Shown piece by piece: positions 1 through 8,125 of a stretch of DNA of 64,000 nt; the stretch's first letter is position 1, and each line of letters begins with the position of its first letter. The notes beneath the pieces are model-generated. The model worked only from the letters and a program-made list of their open reading frames with translations. It was not told the DNA's origin and made no database searches. The position numbers and the translations under genes are program-made. This DNA comes from CALUOB01 sp944322305 (GTDB lineage: Bacteria > Actinomycetota > Coriobacteriia > Coriobacteriales > Coriobacteriaceae). Location of the stretch: NCBI GenBank assembly GCA_963931605.1, contig OZ007031.1, forward strand, positions 558,001 to 622,000. The letters are read 5' to 3'.

Positions 1-77
1 GCGGTCATGTTCTTGCCGATGCCGTCCAAACCACCCAGCGGGATGATGCGCAGCGGCGGGTTCTTGCGTTTTGCCAT
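1..77 (-). CDS. rnj: Ribonuclease J, N-terminal fragment (cut by window edge)
   Basis: Only the first 25 codons are inside the window. The protein starts MAKRKNPPLRIIPLGG and continues with LDGIGKN, which is the usual beginning of the metallo-beta-lactamase domain of RNase J, a combined endo- and 5'-3' exoribonuclease for mRNA decay and rRNA maturation. The ATG at 77 is preceded by an AAAGGAG ribosome binding site. It lies downstream of pnp on the same strand, separated by a 0.5-kb gap filled with hairpin repeats. The assignment rests on a short stretch, but the sequence is characteristic. Confidence 0.75.
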   Translation of the reverse strand, partial: MAKRKNPPLRIIPLGGLDGIGKNMT

Positions 78-360
78 AGTGAGAAATACTCCTTTCGGAA
101 CGCGGTTGCTATGCAAACAGCGGCTGTATGCCGCAAACGGAGCAGGTGAGGCGCGAGAGAGATAAGGCGCCATGTTCGCAGTGTTCAATATCATACCGGT
201 TCCGCAGGTATTTCAAACGGCCACGCGCAAACCTAACAGGAAGTACGGAAAAGGCAGCGACGCCTCTTGAGGTCCAAGCGAATGCGCCGGCCGGGACAGG
301 GGTTATCGCCTTCTCCTTGCGTGCGAGAGGCGCAGCATGTTTTTGCTCGCAACAAAAAGG

Positions 361-425
361 GGGCCGGTCGACAGGGTTCCTGATTTTGCTGTCGGGCAAA
401 ATCAGGGTTCCTATCGACCGGGCCC
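361..425. repeat. Family A palindrome, copy 1
   Basis: An inverted repeat whose top reads GATTTTG, an eight-base loop CTGTCGGG, and CAAAATC. The outer arms GGTCGACAGG and CCTATCGACC pair with one mismatch. The same loop architecture recurs at 471-538, 34645-34714 and 34856-34927 with different outer arms that still pair. Confidence 0.8.
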
Positions 426-470
426 TAACGCATGCGAGAAGGACAATGCATTTTCGCCTGCAACGAAGAA

Positions 471-538
471 GGGGGCCGACCGTAAGGACTCTGGATTTTG
501 ATATCGGACAAAATCCAGCTTCCTTACGGTCGACCCCC
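471..538. repeat. Family A palindrome, copy 2
   Basis: GGGGGCCGACCGTAAGG pairs with CCTTACGGTCGACCCCC, leading to GGATTTTG, the loop ATATCGGA and CAAAATCC. It sits directly downstream of pnp and could act as its terminator on the minus strand, but there is no strong T-run. Confidence 0.8.
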
Positions 539-574
539 TATGCGTGCGCTAAAAACGCAGGCTATGCGAAGGGT

Positions 575-2875
575 TTACCCCTCGTGGTGACGGCGCGGAC
601 GACGCTCGGGACGGTCGCCGCGGTCGCCTCCGCGATAGCCGCCACGGTCACGGTCGGTGCGCTCGCGGCGCTCACCGCCCGCGTAGGGGCGGCCGCTGTT
701 GCGGCCCGGGCGCGCAGAGCGGTCGCGGTTGCCTGCGAAGTTGGTGTGGTTGCCGCGGCCGTCACCGGAACCGGCGGGAGCGTGCGGCTTCTCGAGGCGG
801 TCGAGCGAGATCTTGCCCTTCTCGTCCACGTCGATGACCTTGACCTTGACCTCGTCGCCGATGTTGAGGACGTCCTCGACCTTGTCGACGCGGCCCACGG
901 CGACGCGGCTGATGTGCAGCAGGCCGTCCTTGCCTGGCAGCAGGTTCACGAACGCGCCGAAGGGCTGGATGGAGACCACGCGGCCGGTGTACTCCTCGCC
1001 GATCTCGGGCACCTTGACGATAAGCTCGATGCGCTCCTTGGCAGCCGTGACGGAGGCCTCGTCGCCGCCGATGTAGACGGTGCCGTCCTCCTGGATGTCC
1101 ACCGAGGCGCCGGTCTCGTCCTGGATGCCGCGGATGGTCTTGCCGCCGGAGCCGATGACGTCGCGGATCTTGTCGGTGTCGATCTTGATCGAGATGATCT
1201 GCGGGGCGGTCGGGCGCACGGTCAGGCGCGGCTCGGGCACGACCTCGAGCATCTTGCCCAGGATGAAGGCGCGGCCCTGCTTAGCCTGCTCGAGCGCCTG
1301 GGCGAGGATCTCGGGCGTGAGGCCGGTGGCCTTGTTGTCCATCTGCATGGCGGTGATGCCGCGCTCGGTGCCGGTCACCTTGAAGTCCATGTCGCCGAGG
1401 AAGTCCTCGAGGCCCTGGATGTCAGAGAGGACGACGGTCTTGCCCTCCTCCTGGATGAGGCCCATGGCGATGCCGGAGACGGGGCGCTTGATCGGCACGC
1501 CGCCGTCCATCAGCGCAAGGCAGCTCGCGCAGGTGGACGCCATGGACGAGGAGCCGTTGGATTCCATGACCTCGGAGACCACGCGGATGGCGTAGGGGAA
1601 CTCCTCCTCAGAGGGGAGCACGGGCAGCAGCGCGCGCTCGGCCAGGTTGCCGTGGCCGATCTCGCGGCGCTTGGGGCTGCCGATGCGGCCGGTCTCGCCG
1701 GTGCAGTACGGCGGGAAGTTGTAGTGGTGCATGTAGCGCTTACCCTCGACCGGCTCGATGGTGTCGAGGCGCTGCCACTCGTTGAGCATGCCGAGCGCGA
1801 GCACCGAGAGCACCTGGGTCTGGCCGCGCTGGAACAGGCCGGAGCCGTGCACGAGCGGCAAGTAGCTGCCCTTCACCATGATCGGGCGGATCTCGTCGGC
1901 GGCGCGGCCGTCAACGCGCTCGCCGGTCTCGACGACCATCGTGCGCATGGCCTTCTTCTCGAGCGCCTTGAGCTCGACCGGGATCTCGCGGGCCCAGGTC
2001 TCTTGCTCCTCGTCGGAGAACTCGGCGCGGATAACCTCCTTGAGCTCCTCGACGTGGGCGATGCGCGAAAGCTTGTCGGCGTCGCGCAGGGCGGCGGCCA
2101 TCTCGTCGTAGTGGGCGAAGACGCGCTCGTGGACCTCCTCCACCGGCTCGTCGAGCGGGTAGTCCTTCGGCTCGATGGGGCCGTTGACCTCTTCCCAGGC
2201 AGCCACGAAGTCCTTCTGGGCCTGGCAGAACGCGCCGATGGCCTCCTGCCCGAACGCCATGGCGGCCAGCATGTCCTCCTCAGAGACCTCGTCAGCCGAG
2301 GCCTCGACCATGGAGATGAAGTCGGCGGTGCCGGCGAGCTCGAGGTCGAGGTCGGAGTTCTCGCGCTCCTCGTAGGTGGGGTTGACGATGAGCTCGCCCG
2401 TCTCCTTGCTGCGGCCGATGCGCACGCAGGCAAGCGGGCCCTCGAACGGCACGCCGCCGAGCGTGAGGGCGAGGCTCGCGCCCATGACGCAGATCACGTC
2501 GAAGGGGTTCTTCTGGTCGGCAACGAGCGAGGTCGCCACGATCTGGACCTCGTTGCGGAAGCCGGCCGGGAAGCTCGGGCGGATCGGGCGGTCGATCATG
2601 CGGGCCGTGAGGGTGGCCTTCTCGGAGGGACGGCCCTCGCGCTTGAGGTAGCCGCCGGGGATGCGGCCCACGGCGTACATCTTCTCGTTGAAGTCAACGG
2701 TCAGCGGGAAGAAGTCGTAGTTCTTGCGCTCTTTTGAGACCACCGCGGTGAGAAGCATGGTGGTGTCGCCCTGCTTCACGAGCGCGGCACCCGTTGCCTG
2801 CTTGGCGAGCTCGCCCGCCTCGAGGGTGTAGGTCTTGCCGTAGAGCTCGAAGGTCTTGCTTACTTTGGTCATCAT
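575..2875 (-). CDS. pnp: Polyribonucleotide nucleotidyltransferase (PNPase)
   Basis: Phosphorolytic 3'-5' exoribonuclease that degrades mRNA and can add tails; it works as a trimer in the cytoplasm. The 766-residue protein has two RNase PH-type cores, a KH domain (VIGSGGKTIRGIQ) and an S1 domain (EEYTGRVVSIQPFGAFV), in the standard order. The last ~70 residues are an Arg/Gly/Asp-rich tail (RGGYRGGDRGDRPERR), a common RNA-binding extension in actinobacteria. Two ATGs are adjacent at 2875 and 2872; the GAGG motif fits the second slightly better. It follows rpsO, the classical rpsO-pnp pair, with a terminator and a structured leader between them. Confidence 0.97.
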   Translation of the reverse strand: MMTKVSKTFELYGKTYTLEAGELAKQATGAALVKQGDTTMLLTAVVSKERKNYDFFPLTVDFNEKMYAVGRIPGGYLKREGRPSEKATLTARMIDRPIRPSFPAGFRNEVQIVATSLVADQKNPFDVICVMGASLALTLGGVPFEGPLACVRIGRSKETGELIVNPTYEERENSDLDLELAGTADFISMVEASADEVSEEDMLAAMAFGQEAIGAFCQAQKDFVAAWEEVNGPIEPKDYPLDEPVEEVHERVFAHYDEMAAALRDADKLSRIAHVEELKEVIRAEFSDEEQETWAREIPVELKALEKKAMRTMVVETGERVDGRAADEIRPIMVKGSYLPLVHGSGLFQRGQTQVLSVLALGMLNEWQRLDTIEPVEGKRYMHHYNFPPYCTGETGRIGSPKRREIGHGNLAERALLPVLPSEEEFPYAIRVVSEVMESNGSSSMASTCASCLALMDGGVPIKRPVSGIAMGLIQEEGKTVVLSDIQGLEDFLGDMDFKVTGTERGITAMQMDNKATGLTPEILAQALEQAKQGRAFILGKMLEVVPEPRLTVRPTAPQIISIKIDTDKIRDVIGSGGKTIRGIQDETGASVDIQEDGTVYIGGDEASVTAAKERIELIVKVPEIGEEYTGRVVSIQPFGAFVNLLPGKDGLLHISRVAVGRVDKVEDVLNIGDEVKVKVIDVDEKGKISLDRLEKPHAPAGSGDGRGNHTNFAGNRDRSARPGRNSGRPYAGGERRERTDRDRGGYRGGDRGDRPERRPRRHHEG

Positions 2876-2888
2876 TCCTCTTTCATCT

Positions 2889-2990
2889 CCGCACGCCCCT
2901 TTGCGTGCGGGCTCCTACTCGCCGCTTCGGCGGCGCGCCGCCCCCGTCTGGGCGGCTCCACAACAGGCGCTTCTCGCCTGGCATGTACGT
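2889..2990 (-). promoter_or_regulatory. pnp 5' leader with four consecutive hairpins
   Basis: Between the rpsO terminator and the pnp start are four perfect small stems: 2889-2910 (CCGCACGC/GCGTGCGG), 2930-2945 (CGCCGC, four-base loop, GCGGCG), 2947-2966 (GCCGCCC/GGGCGGC) and 2974-2990 (CAGGCG/CGCCTG). In enterobacteria the pnp leader hairpin is the site of RNase III cleavage and PNPase autoregulation. A similar role here is inference. Confidence 0.5.
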
Positions 2991-3030
2991 GACTTGTACG
3001 GCTCTCAGCATGAACGCCGAGGCGCTATAC

Positions 3031-3058
3031 AGAGAAAGGAGCGCCGTAAAGGCGCTCC
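3031..3058 (-). terminator. Rho-independent terminator after rpsO
   Basis: On the minus strand an eight-base-pair stem GGAGCGCC/GGCGCTCC with a five-base loop is followed by TTTCTCT. It lies 15 bp past the rpsO stop and upstream of pnp. Confidence 0.7.
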
Positions 3059-3072
3059 CCCGTCCAACGACT

Positions 3073-3351
3073 TTACTGGATGTTGTCGCGGATACCCAGC
3101 TTGGCGATGAGCTCGCGGTACTCCATGATGTCGCGCTTCTTGATGTAGGAGAGAAGGCGACGGCGACGGCCGACGATCATGAGCAGGCCGCGACGAGTGT
3201 GGAAGTCCTTGGGGTGGGACTTCATGTGCTCGGTGAGCTCGCGGATGCGCTCGGACATGATGGCGACCTGGGCCTTGGGGTTACCCGAGTCCTGCGGGTT
3301 GTTGCCGAACTCGGCGATGAGCTCGGCCTTGCGCTCCTTGGAAATGGTCAT
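3073..3351 (-). CDS. rpsO: 30S ribosomal protein S15
   Basis: A 92-residue primary binder of 16S rRNA in the platform of the small subunit. The start MTISKERKAELIAEFG and the core GLLMIVGRRRRLLSYIKK are typical of S15 (usually 88-89 residues). The ATG at 3351 has an AAAGGTG site upstream. The open frame extends further upstream, but that part does not resemble S15 and lacks a ribosome binding site. It is followed by its own terminator and then pnp. Confidence 0.97.
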   Translation of the reverse strand: MTISKERKAELIAEFGNNPQDSGNPKAQVAIMSERIRELTEHMKSHPKDFHTRRGLLMIVGRRRRLLSYIKKRDIMEYRELIAKLGIRDNIQ

Positions 3352-3519
3352 TTCCAACACCTTTCTGTCGTAGATGCGCCCCGAACCGGGCCTGCCGCCG
3401 GTGCAGCGTGCAGCTAGGTACGGGGTACGGACAAGCGAGAATGATACCATAGCCGCCCCCACCTGCAATATCATCATCATATGCACATGCGGCAACGGCC
3501 GTGGGACAAGGCGCAGGCG

Positions 3520-3768
3520 CTACGGATGCAGCATCGCACGCACGCGCTCCTCGCAGCGCGTGCCGACAACGGTCGAGAGCAGCATGCCCGCGAGAAAGGT
3601 GGCGAGCATGCCTACCACGTGTGCGATGCGCACCGGCGTTGCGTACCATTGGTACGTGACCGCGAAAAACGCGTACACCGCAACAAGAAGAACGGCAAAC
3701 ACCGCGTACCACTTGAGCGCTTGGCGTCCGTAGTACGACCGCAGGGAACGACGCAACGCATCCGGCAT
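3520..3768 (-). CDS. Small two-helix membrane protein, function unknown
   Basis: An 82-residue protein with two hydrophobic helices (about residues 20-40, KWYAVFAVLLVAVYAFFAV, and 48-68, IAHVVGMLATFLAGMLLSTV) and short charged ends. The ATG at 3768 has a strong GGAGGAG site. It lies 26 bp downstream of another small membrane protein and probably shares its transcript. I do not recognise the family. Start, ribosome binding site and composition support a real gene. Confidence 0.7.
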   Translation of the reverse strand: MPDALRRSLRSYYGRQALKWYAVFAVLLVAVYAFFAVTYQWYATPVRIAHVVGMLATFLAGMLLSTVVGTRCEERVRAMLHP

Positions 3769-3794
3769 GGCTCCTCCTCAGCCCAACATCTGCC

Positions 3795-4337
3795 TCAAAC
3801 GTTTCCAGGAAGCTCCGAGGTGTTGGCAGGATCGTTCACCACAAACCGTCGACAGCATTGCGGCACGAGCACGCAGGTAACCACAACCCCCAGCGAGTCG
3901 GTTAAGAGATCAACCGTAAGGCCTTCGCTTGCCAGCGTGAGCACGAGGCCGAGCACGTTGGGCAGAAAAGCCCCGAGCCCGAGCAGGGCTGCTGCAAGCA
4001 TGATTCCCTCGCCGCGCGACCAATGCGTCTTCTCAGGGTCCTTCTCGCCCGGAAACGCGCGGGCAAAGTAATCGGCCTTCACGGCCCGGTGCGCTTGGAC
4101 AACCGTCCAGTAGTAAAAGATCACGAACGCACCACCCAAAATGAACGAACCGCCCATGAGGAAAAACAAGCTGCCCTGCACGAAGCCGCTGTTGAGGAGC
4201 AGGCCAGGCACAAGGGCGAGCAGCACCACCAACACGATGCCGCACGCGTTCACCACGACCATGCGCTTAAGCGTCATACGGGTGTGCGGCAAAAGCCGCT
4301 GCCACGACTGTTTGAAAAGCTCTACCACACCGTTCAT
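3795..4337 (-). CDS. Four-helix membrane protein, function unknown
   Basis: A 180-residue protein with about four membrane helices (near residues 26-47, 54-76, 105-130 and 140-160), separated by a charged loop carrying FPGEKDPEKTHW. The start is placed at the ATG at 4337, which has a GGAGG site six bases upstream; the open frame reaches further but without such a site. A run of nine G on the coding strand lies about 60 bp upstream of the start. It is flanked by two other small membrane proteins on the same strand. No family recognised. Confidence 0.7.
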   Translation of the reverse strand: MNGVVELFKQSWQRLLPHTRMTLKRMVVVNACGIVLVVLLALVPGLLLNSGFVQGSLFFLMGGSFILGGAFVIFYYWTVVQAHRAVKADYFARAFPGEKDPEKTHWSRGEGIMLAAALLGLGAFLPNVLGLVLTLASEGLTVDLLTDSLGVVVTCVLVPQCCRRFVVNDPANTSELPGNV

Positions 4338-4515
4338 ATGCGCTCCTCCGCTACCCGTCCCACCGTTCAGGGTGCTCTCTGACAGTATGCCCGGAACTAC
4401 CCCCCCCCTTAGTCGAAAAACGAAATGAGGTTTGGGTATGTTGCCAGGGAACGCCAGGGTAACCAAGAGACGATCGCTCAAGCACTCCATGCCCGAGAAG
4501 GTAATGCCAGATGTG

Positions 4516-4968
4516 CTACGCGTCGTCCTCCGCCTCGGCGTCATGGATAAGCGCGCGGCGCAGCAGCACGAACGCCACGGCAGCTCCGACAACGAACGCC
4601 GCAGATAGGACGATGTTCCATATCTGGATCTGATCACCCGCTCCCCCGGCAACGAGCGTTGCCATCGTCACCACGATAAGCGCGGTCATCACCAAGCCTT
4701 CGGCGAACTCATAGAGCCTGCGGTGCAGGTAGTCGGTCAGCTCCGAGCCCGCGCGCGGCCCGCGCCAAGGGTTGTCCTGCGCCCACGGCTCGAGCTGGCG
4801 CGCCAAGAAGCAGGACAGCGACAACGTAATGGCGAGGTCGGCTATCAGGAGCACCCAGTACATGGAAGACACGGTGTAAAGCCCCGGGAACACCACCGCA
4901 ATGGCCAAGAACACGAAGAAGATGAAGATGAGCTGGATAAGCGCCCACTTACGGTACCAGTACTTCAT
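4516..4968 (-). CDS. Four-helix membrane protein, function unknown
   Basis: A 150-residue protein starting MKYWYRKWALIQLIF, with helices near residues 10-30, 36-56, 92-112 and 120-140 and an acidic C-terminus (DAEAEDDA). The ATG at 4968 has only a weak GGTGG site; an in-frame TTG at 5004 would add 12 residues. It resembles its downstream neighbour in size and helix number, so the two may be related by function, but I do not recognise either. Confidence 0.65.
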   Translation of the reverse strand: MKYWYRKWALIQLIFIFFVFLAIAVVFPGLYTVSSMYWVLLIADLAITLSLSCFLARQLEPWAQDNPWRGPRAGSELTDYLHRRLYEFAEGLVMTALIVVTMATLVAGGAGDQIQIWNIVLSAAFVVGAAVAFVLLRRALIHDAEAEDDA

Positions 4969-5159
4969 ACCAACCACCCGTCGGAGAACAGCCGAAACCG
5001 ACAAGCCATTCTATACCCCGTCAAGCGCGGTTGGGCACCCGCAACCGACTTGAGAGGCGAATGCCTCGCATCGTGGTATAGGGACCTATCGGAAAGCGGC
5101 CTCGGCGATACAGGCAGGCACGTGCCGCACAGGGGCAGGCTCAGCGATCCTGCCCCCGC

Positions 5160-5909
5160 CTAGACGCTGAGCAGGAACTCCAGCGCGCGCAGCCGCGCGT
5201 CCAGATGCGTCGCCGCCCAGCTGTGGGCAAGCGAAAGCAGGAAGGCCGCCGTCGGCGCGTCGATCTGCGCTGAAGCGAGCTCGTCGAACCGCAGCCCCAG
5301 AAGCGCACGCAGCCAGTCGACCTCGGCGCGCCCCAGCTGCTCGGCACCCGCCACCGAGCTTGCGCACGAGGCGCACAGAAGCCCGCCTGCCGCCGCCGAA
5401 AACCAGCTCACCGCCGCGTCCCCACACGCCACGCAGGCCGAAAGGTCAGGTCGGTACCCGATGCGGGCGAGCACCTTGAAGACGTACGCGGCAACCACCA
5501 CGTCCAGGTGCGGTCCGTCCTCAAGCGCGCCGACAAAGGCCAGCGCCTTTTGCGTGATGGGAAACAGAAACGGGTCCTCGGCGTCCTCGAACGAGCACAG
5601 CCGCGTCACCTCGGCCACTGCGCTCGCCGCGCTCACCGCTTCGCAGCAGGTGTTGCGCGCAAGCGGTGCCTCAACCAGCCGCGCCTCGGACACGATGTCA
5701 AGCGAGCGCCCGCGGGCGAGCAGCATGTCGGTGGTTGAGAACAGCTCGCACCGGGCCGCCAGGCGCCCCCCGGGCTTGCGGGCCCCCTTGGCCACCGCCC
5801 GCACCTGCGCGCCGCTCTCAGCCAACAGCGTGAGAATCAGGTCGTTCTCCTTGAGCTTGGTCTTACCCAGCACCAAAACAAGCGTCCGATACGTCCGAGC
5901 CCCCGCCAA
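5160..5909 (-). CDS. recO: DNA repair protein RecO
   Basis: RecO loads RecA onto SSB-coated single-stranded DNA with RecR (RecFOR pathway). The 249-residue protein begins with the RecO OB-fold (YRTLVLVLGKTKLKENDLILTLL) and contains the Cys4 zinc site (CVACG about residue 163 and CASC about residue 182). The start is a TTG at 5909 preceded by GAGGGGG; no ATG is suitably placed. It is the last gene of the dnaJ-mtaB-phoH-ybeY-dgkA-era-recO run, although a repeat element separates it from era. Confidence 0.93.
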   Translation of the reverse strand: MAGARTYRTLVLVLGKTKLKENDLILTLLAESGAQVRAVAKGARKPGGRLAARCELFSTTDMLLARGRSLDIVSEARLVEAPLARNTCCEAVSAASAVAEVTRLCSFEDAEDPFLFPITQKALAFVGALEDGPHLDVVVAAYVFKVLARIGYRPDLSACVACGDAAVSWFSAAAGGLLCASCASSVAGAEQLGRAEVDWLRALLGLRFDELASAQIDAPTAAFLLSLAHSWAATHLDARLRALEFLLSV

Positions 5910-6064
5910 AGCGCAACCCCCTCTCGCCTACCGGCTGAACCATTCACTATTACACACAACCCCTCAGCACCGGGCCCGCTCAAACCCAACGCAAAAATGC
6001 AAGCCAAGCGACCTGCAGCCACCGATTTCAGCGAGAAGGGGCGGCGGAATAGCCATGTGCAGAA

Positions 6065-6171
6065 GGCCGGGGCATATCGTCCCGCGCGCAGTTTTGCAGC
6101 CGCAGGAGATGCCGTTCCCGGCATCTCCGTCGCGGCGAAGCTGTTTGAGCACGGGATGATATGCCCCGGCC
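6065..6171. repeat. Family B nested palindrome, copy 1
   Basis: Outer arms GGCCGGGGCATATCGTCCCG and CGGGATGATATGCCCCGGCC pair almost perfectly. In the centre GGAGATGCC and GGCATCTCC form a second hairpin around GTTCCC. The element fills the gap between era and recO. A second copy at 46964-47082 shares most of the sequence, with a compensatory change in the central stem. Confidence 0.85.
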
Positions 6172-6224
6172 TCCCCGGTTCTCATCGTCCCGCCGCCCCC
6201 CCCCGAGCGCAAGGGAAAACGTGG

Positions 6225-7151
6225 TTACTCGCCTGAATCGTAGCCGAACCGCCGGATCTCCTCCTGGTCGCGCCGCCAGTCGCGTTTGACCTGCACCGTG
6301 AGGTCGAGCCACACGCGCTCCATGAACAGGTGCTCCAGGTCACGGCGCGCCTCGGTGCCGATCGCCTTGATCATGGCGCCCTTCTTGCCCACGATGATGC
6401 CCTTCTGGCTCTCGCGCTCGACGTAGATCGTCGCGCGGATGCGCACGAGCTTCTTCTCGAACTCGATCTCGTCGCAGAGCACGCCCACCGCGTGCGGCAC
6501 CTCCTGGCGCGTGTGCAGAAGCACCTTCTCGCGGATGAACTCCGAAACGAGCATCTCATCGGACTCGTCGGAGGTCATGTCCTCGGGAAACCACCGCGGG
6601 CCCTCGGGCAGGTAGCGGGCCACCAGGCTCTCGAAGGCCTCCACGTTGAAGCCCTCGGTAGCGCTCACCACGATCTCGTCGTCAAACGGGGCGAGATTGC
6701 GCGCCGCCTCGAGCTGGGCGGAAACCTGCTCGGGCTTGGCGATGTCGGCTTTGGAGAGCACGAGGATCTTCTTGGCGGCAGACTCGGCCACGTGCTTGCC
6801 GACCCACTCGTCGCCCGTGCCCACCGGCTTGGTGGCGTCAACGAGCATGGCCACCACGTCCACATCGGCAAGCTCCTTCAGCGCCGAGCGGTTGAGCTCC
6901 GAGCCCAAGGTGTCCTTGGGCTTGTGCAGGCCGGGGGTGTCTACGATGACAAGCTGGCTCGTCGGGGTGTTCACCACCGCGCGCAGGCGCCGGCGGGTGG
7001 TCTGCGCCACGGGACTCGTGATGGCGACCTTCTCGCCTACGCAGGCGTTGAGCAGCGTGGACTTGCCGGCGTTGGGGCGCCCCACCAGGGCGACGAAGCC
7101 GCTGTGGAACGGCTGGGCGGCCGAAGCGGCCTCAGAGGTGATCTCAGACAT
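6225..7151 (-). CDS. era: GTPase Era
   Basis: Essential GTPase that binds the 3' end of 16S rRNA during 30S maturation. The 308-residue protein has G1 GRPNAGKST, G3 DTPG and G4 SKAD (Asn of the usual NKxD replaced by Ser), followed by a C-terminal KH domain with VGKKGAMIKAIG. The ATG at 7151 has an AAAGGATC site; an upstream in-frame extension has none. It sits 81 bp after dgkA. Confidence 0.96.
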   Translation of the reverse strand: MSEITSEAASAAQPFHSGFVALVGRPNAGKSTLLNACVGEKVAITSPVAQTTRRRLRAVVNTPTSQLVIVDTPGLHKPKDTLGSELNRSALKELADVDVVAMLVDATKPVGTGDEWVGKHVAESAAKKILVLSKADIAKPEQVSAQLEAARNLAPFDDEIVVSATEGFNVEAFESLVARYLPEGPRWFPEDMTSDESDEMLVSEFIREKVLLHTRQEVPHAVGVLCDEIEFEKKLVRIRATIYVERESQKGIIVGKKGAMIKAIGTEARRDLEHLFMERVWLDLTVQVKRDWRRDQEEIRRFGYDSGE

Positions 7152-7232
7152 GGCTGATCCTTTCAAACGTAAGAGAACAAGAGCGCCCGTCAGGCGACGC
7201 GGGCGCAAACGCGGGCCAAGCGACCCCGAGCG

Positions 7233-7610
7233 CTAGATGAGCCCCAGCGCGCGCCCGAAGACAAGCAGGCCCACCACCGCCGAGGTGCCCGACAAGGTGA
7301 ACACGCTCGCCGCCGCGATGTCCTTGGCGCGCTTGGCCAGCGGATGGATGTCGGGGCTCGCAAGGTCAACGATGGCCTCCATGGCGGTGTTGCACAGCTC
7401 GGCGAACACCACCAGCCCGCAGCAGATGAAGATGATGATCCACGAGAGCAGGTCGAGCTCGAGCACCAGGCCGGCCACGATGGCCACCAGGCCGATGCCG
7501 AGCATCACCTTGATGTTGCGCTCGGTCTTGACCGCCGTGACAAAGCCCTCGATGGCGTAGCCGAACGAGCGCACGAACGTGGGATGCTCTTTGTTGGTAC
7601 CGGGAATCAT
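7233..7610 (-). CDS. dgkA: Diacylglycerol/undecaprenol kinase
   Basis: A small integral membrane kinase that phosphorylates undecaprenol (Gram-positive type) or diacylglycerol. The 125 residues include three membrane helices and the family signature AELCNTAMEAIVD (around residues 70-82) containing the catalytic Glu. It is placed between ybeY and era, as in many Gram-positive genomes. Substrate choice cannot be decided from sequence alone. Confidence 0.92.
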   Translation of the reverse strand: MIPGTNKEHPTFVRSFGYAIEGFVTAVKTERNIKVMLGIGLVAIVAGLVLELDLLSWIIIFICCGLVVFAELCNTAMEAIVDLASPDIHPLAKRAKDIAAASVFTLSGTSAVVGLLVFGRALGLI

Positions 7611-7630
7611 GGCTGCTCCTTTACGCGGGC

Positions 7631-8125
7631 TCAGTCGTGGCGATGGTTGGTGGTGGGGCCCACGCTCACCTGCAGGGCGGGCACAAGCTGGCGCAGGAGC
7701 TCGTCCTCGCGCGCCTCCATGACCTCGGCCTCGTCGTCGGCGATGTGGTCGTAGCCCAGCAGGTGCAGCGTGCCGTGCACCAGCATGAGCGCCAGCTCCT
7801 CGGCCGGCGTGTTGCCGAAGCCGGGGGCCTGCGCGGCGATGACCTCGGGCGCCACGATGATGTCGCCGAGCTCGATGAGCTCGTCGGCGGGGATGTCCTC
7901 GTCAAAGGCCGAGTCGCACTCGAAGGAGAGCACGTCGGTGGGCTTGTCGATCCCGCGCCAGGCGCGGTTGAGCTCGTGGATCTCGTCGGTGTCCACCACC
8001 GAGACCGACACCTCCAGAGGGCGCGTCACACCCTCGGCGGCCAGCACCCCCTCTACCAGCGCGCGGATCTCTTCGTCGGAAAGGATCTGGTCAAGCGCGC
8101 CGTCATTGCTTATGGATACGCCCAT
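7631..8125 (-). CDS. ybeY: Endoribonuclease YbeY
   Basis: Zinc-dependent endoribonuclease for 16S rRNA 3'-end maturation and ribosome quality control. The 164-residue protein carries the metal motif HGTLHLLGYDH (three His). The start codon overlaps the end of phoH by 23 bp, so translation is probably coupled. The product is slightly longer than the E. coli enzyme because of a short acidic N-terminus. Confidence 0.95.
   Translation of the reverse strand: MGVSISNDGALDQILSDEEIRALVEGVLAAEGVTRPLEVSVSVVDTDEIHELNRAWRGIDKPTDVLSFECDSAFDEDIPADELIELGDIIVAPEVIAAQAPGFGNTPAEELALMLVHGTLHLLGYDHIADDEAEVMEAREDELLRQLVPALQVSVGPTTNHRHD

Larger units (their letters stand above)
321..545. repeat. Tandem ~110-bp unit, two copies plus a fragment, each carrying a family A hairpin
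   Basis: The gap between rnj and pnp holds a degenerate tandem duplication. The stretches beginning at 321 (GTGCGAGAGG) and 431 (CATGCGAGAA) line up over about 40 bp, both leading through GCAAC and AAGGGGGCCG into a hairpin, with a period of 110 bp. A third partial start (TATGCGTGCGC) follows at 540. No protein-coding signal was seen in 78-574. Confidence 0.7.

Noticed and set aside
128..2737. 869-codon open frame on the + strand opposite pnp
   Set aside because: It mirrors the third-position GC bias of pnp, is full of Ala/Leu/Val/Asp runs, and has no ribosome binding site or domain.
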